Shown: positions 6,473-8,606 of the stretch, piece by piece
How positions within the stretch are numbered: position 1 is the stretch's first letter
Layout: each line of letters opens with the position of its first letter
Origin: Chloroflexota bacterium
GTDB taxonomy: Bacteria > Chloroflexota > Anaerolineae > B4-G1 > SLSP01
NCBI GenBank assembly: GCA_022707665.1
Contig: JAKJAE010000091.1
Span: 293 to 8,898, forward strand
Direction of reading: 5' to 3'
Length of the DNA: 8,606 nt
Program-made: the position numbers and the translations under genes
Notes under the pieces: generated by a model
Database searches by the model: none
What the model was told of the DNA's origin: nothing
The model's input: only the letters and a program-made list of their open reading frames with translations

Positions 6473-7597
6473 ATGAGTCAAGACTATTACAGTACGTTGG
6501 GCGTCTCCCGCGATGCGAGCCCGGAAGATATCAAGAAGGCCTACCGCAACCTTGCCCGTAAGTATCATCCCGACGTGAGCAAGGAACTCGACGCCGAGGA
6601 GCGGTTCAAAGAGGTCAACGCTGCCTACGAGGTGCTAGCGGACGCCGAGAAGCGGGCGATGTACGATCGCTACGGCACAGACGTTCCGCCTGGTTTCGGC
6701 GGAGTCGACTTCGGCGGTATGCGCGACCCCTTTGACATCTTCGCGGAGGTCTTCGGCAACCTCGGAGGCTTTGGTGGTTTCGGACGGGCGGGCCGGGGTG
6801 GCCCCCAGCGCGGCAACGACATCCGAACAGTGCTGGAGATCTCCTTTACGGAAGCCGCCTTCGGCGTCGATAAAGAGGTCGAGGTGCGCCGCCTGGAGGT
6901 CTGCACTGCCTGCAATGGCACCGGTGCAGCGCCAGGCACATCGCCCGAAACCTGCCCAGAGTGCCGGGGGTCGGGCCAGACCCGGCAGGTGCAGCACACG
7001 CTACTGGGATCTTTTGTCAACATCACGACCTGTCCTCAATGTCAGGGGAAAGGCACCATTGTCCGCACGCCTTGCCCGGAGTGCCACGGTTCGGGACGGA
7101 CTTACCAGACTCGGCGCATTCAGGTAGCCATCCCGGCAGGCGTGGATGACGGTGTCACCATCAGGGTGTCCGGGCAGGGGGAACCTGGTGACCTCAACGG
7201 TCCAAACGGCAACTTGTACATCACCCTCAGCGTCAAACCGCACGAGTACTTCAAGCGCCGCGATAACGACATCATCCTCGAGCTCAGGGTGAACGTAGCG
7301 CAGGCAGCGCTTGGCGATACCGTCACCGTGCCAACACTCGATGGCGACCGCCAGATCACGATCCCCGCAGGCACGCAATCCGGTGCCATTTTCCGGTTGC
7401 GCGGGCAGGGCATCCCGCAGCTTCGCGGCGGGGGACGCGGGGATGAGCTGATCGTGACACAAGTCGAGATCCCTAAGAAGCTCACCGAGGAACAACGTGA
7501 GCTGTTCGCGAAGCTGGGCGAAACCCTCGGGACGGAGTCCATCATCGAGGAAAAACAGAGCTTTGTCGACCGGGTCCGAGAAGCGCTGGGGCTCTAG
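6473..7597 (+). CDS. dnaJ: Chaperone protein DnaJ (type I Hsp40)
   Basis: Delivers unfolded proteins to DnaK and stimulates its ATPase. It is 374 residues with the complete type I layout. The J-domain covers residues about 3-68, with the essential HPD at 32-34. A Gly/Phe-rich linker (about 73-112) follows. The zinc-binding region holds all four CxxCxGxG repeats: CTACNGTG (144-151), CPECRGSG (161-168), CPQCQGKG (187-194) and CPECHGSG (201-208). The C-terminal substrate-binding beta domains include [20 protein letters not shown] and [19 protein letters not shown], ending in a short dimerisation tail. ATG 6473 is chosen because it begins the J-domain and has GGAG five bases upstream; the frame also contains an earlier GTG at 6437 with no ribosome binding site. 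The stop lies 3 bp before prmA, so the two are co-translated. Confidence 0.98.
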   Translation: MSQDYYSTLGVSRDASPEDIKKAYRNLARKYHPDVSKELDAEERFKEVNAAYEVLADAEKRAMYDRYGTDVPPGFGGVDFGGMRDPFDIFAEVFGNLGGFGGFGRAGRGGPQRGNDIRTVLEISFTEAAFGVDKEVEVRRLEVCTACNGTGAAPGTSPETCPECRGSGQTRQVQHTLLGSFVNITTCPQCQGKGTIVRTPCPECHGSGRTYQTRRIQVAIPAGVDDGVTIRVSGQGEPGDLNGPNGNLYITLSVKPHEYFKRRDNDIILELRVNVAQAALGDTVTVPTLDGDRQITIPAGTQSGAIFRLRGQGIPQLRGGGRGDELIVTQVEIPKKLTEEQRELFAKLGETLGTESIIEEKQSFVDRVREALGL

Positions 7598-7600
7598 CCC

Positions 7601-8488
7601 ATGACAACGCCGATGGCGTGGCTTGAGGTCAGCGTCGAGGTCAACCACGAGGCCGCCGAAGCGGTTGCCGAGGTCCTCAGCCGCCATGCCCCCCAGGGCG
7701 TCGCGCTCGATCTGGGCAGCGAGGGCGAGCTTTCCCCAACCGTCACGGTCAAGGCCTACCTGGCAGTCGACGCAGACATCAATACGCGGCGGCGCCGTGT
7801 CGAGGAAGGGCTGTGGCACCTTCACCAGATCTGGCCCGTCATCCCTGAGCCCAGGTTCCGGTCCGTGGTGGATCAAGACTGGACCGCGACCTGGAAGGAA
7901 CAGATTCAGGTGCTCCACCTCGGACGGCGGATCGTGATCAAGCCTACCTGGCGCATCTATGAACCCAAACCGGGAGAGGTGGTGTTGGAGATGGACCCCG
8001 GATTGGCGTTTGGCACGGGCCTGCACCCCACGACGCAGTTGTGCGTCACCGCACTGGAAGACCTCGTCGAGCCTGGTACGACCGTACTGGACCTTGGCAC
8101 CGGCACTGGCATCCTGGCAATGGTGGCAGCGCGCCTCGGGGCAGGGCGTGTGTTGGCCGTCGACAACGACGAGAATGCCGTCATCGCGGCGCGGGCCAAT
8201 ATGGCTACCAATGGTTTGACGGACGCGATCGACCTGGCGCTTGGGTCGTTGGAGAATGTGGCGTCATCCTTTGGCCTGGTCGTCGCCAACATCCTCGCCC
8301 CCGTGATCGTAGCGATGGCGGGCTCCGGGCTGGCAGACCGCGTCGCCAGCGGGGGCGCGTTGGTAGTTTCCGGCATCCTCGAGGAGCAGATCGAATCCGT
8401 CGTCACGGCACTCGAAAGCACAGGACTTGCCGTAACCGAGCGGCGCGTTCAGGATGAGTGGGCCGCTCTTATAGCCTGGCGATCGTGA
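7601..8488 (+). CDS. prmA: Ribosomal protein L11 methyltransferase PrmA
   Basis: S-adenosylmethionine-dependent enzyme that methylates ribosomal protein L11. It is 295 residues, the usual size. An N-terminal L11-recognition domain (WLEVSVEV at 7-14 and on) is followed by the family motif MDPGLAFGTGLHPTTQLC (131-148). The class I methyltransferase core has motif I LDLGTGTGILA (163-173), the acidic residue of AVDND (186-190) and the catalytic-loop VVANILAPVI (227-236), as in PrmA. It begins 3 bp after dnaJ with no clear ribosome binding site, so it probably depends on coupled translation. Met5 at 7613 is an equally credible start because many PrmA proteins begin just before the WLEV motif. The dnaJ-prmA order is common in Firmicutes-type operons, where rsmE often comes next; the window ends before that can be seen. 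Its last eight codons and stop form the first copy of a 46-bp tandem repeat. Confidence 0.96.
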   Translation: MTTPMAWLEVSVEVNHEAAEAVAEVLSRHAPQGVALDLGSEGELSPTVTVKAYLAVDADINTRRRRVEEGLWHLHQIWPVIPEPRFRSVVDQDWTATWKEQIQVLHLGRRIVIKPTWRIYEPKPGEVVLEMDPGLAFGTGLHPTTQLCVTALEDLVEPGTTVLDLGTGTGILAMVAARLGAGRVLAVDNDENAVIAARANMATNGLTDAIDLALGSLENVASSFGLVVANILAPVIVAMAGSGLADRVASGGALVVSGILEEQIESVVTALESTGLAVTERRVQDEWAALIAWRS

Positions 8489-8606
8489 TCTGAGGGTGCG
8501 GCCCTTGGCCGCTCTTAGAGTCCGGCGATCGTGATCTGAGGGTGCGGCCCTTGGCCGCTCTTAGAGCCCGGCGATCGTGATCTGAGGGTGCGGCCCTTGG
8601 CCGCTC
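8461..8606 (+). repeat. 46-bp direct tandem repeat overlapping the prmA 3' end
   Basis: Three full head-to-tail units (8461-8506, 8507-8552, 8553-8598) plus eight bases of a fourth (8599-8606), running off the window. Units 2 and 3 differ at one position (T/C at unit position 15). Unit 1 differs from unit 3 at two positions (12 and 17). Unit 1 is coding: it starts within the codons for the last prmA residues (AALIAWRS) and contains the stop at 8486-8488. Units 2 and 3 each keep a decayed copy of that tail with its TGA. There are no spacers, so it is not CRISPR. It looks like a minisatellite produced by repeated duplication of the gene end plus 18 bases of downstream sequence. Confidence 0.95.
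8498..8512 (+). other. GC-rich hairpin recurring at each repeat junction
   Basis: GCGGCC (8498-8503), loop CTT, GGCCGC (8507-8512): a perfect 6-bp stem ten bases after the prmA stop. Identical copies lie at 8544-8558 and 8590-8604. The left arm is the end of one repeat unit and the right arm the start of the next, so the hairpin exists only where units abut. TCTT follows, a poor U-tract, so terminator activity is possible but unproven. Confidence 0.6.

Noticed and set aside
7001..8026. 341-codon open frame on the minus strand opposite dnaJ and prmA
   Set aside because: It crosses the boundary between two well-supported genes and resembles no protein; a shadow frame.
8461..8606. CRISPR array
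   Set aside because: Units are directly contiguous and nearly identical, with no variable spacers and no cas genes.

Overview
The window is GC-rich bacterial DNA holding parts of two divergently transcribed gene blocks. A class I heat-shock operon starts behind a perfect CIRCE operator and has the Firmicutes/Chloroflexota-type order hrcA-grpE-(no dnaK)-dnaJ-prmA. Together with the GC content and the carbon genes, this fits a Chloroflexota-like or other deep-branching Terrabacteria lineage. That assignment is inference: there is no rRNA or other decisive marker here.

Left block (minus strand, reading from about 4280 down to 1): a LarA/DUF2088 nickel-pincer-type 2-hydroxyacid racemase/epimerase homologue, then a PfkB/ribokinase-family sugar kinase closest in style to 2-keto-3-deoxygluconate (KDG) kinases, then transketolase, which runs off the left edge. 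The racemase stop codon overlaps the kinase ribosome binding site, so these two are almost certainly co-translated. A 119-bp gap holding a hairpin separates the kinase from transketolase. Together they suggest sugar-acid/pentose carbon metabolism, perhaps C2 epimerisation of an aldonate, phosphorylation of a keto-deoxy sugar acid, and entry into the pentose phosphate pathway. The substrate cannot be read from the sequence.

Centre (4279-4515): the divergent intergenic region. It carries a strong sigma-70-type promoter (TTGACA, 16 bp, TATCAT with an extended -10 TG) and the CIRCE operator just downstream of the expected start site, both pointing at hrcA. A lone -10-like box faces the racemase.

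Right block (plus strand, 4516-8488): hrcA (heat-shock repressor), grpE (nucleotide exchange factor), dnaJ (type I J-protein with four zinc-binding CxxCxGxG repeats) and prmA (ribosomal protein L11 methyltransferase). dnaK, the partner of GrpE and DnaJ and usually found between them, is absent; only 106 bp separates grpE from dnaJ.

Right edge (8461-8606): a 46-bp direct tandem repeat, just over three copies and continuing past the window. The first copy is the last codons and stop of prmA itself, so the array looks like serial duplication of the gene's 3' end. Each repeat junction forms a GC-rich hairpin. I found no mobile element, CRISPR array, RNA gene or obviously new defence-type system. 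The most noteworthy items are the racemase-kinase pair of unknown substrate, the missing dnaK and the prmA-tail repeat array.
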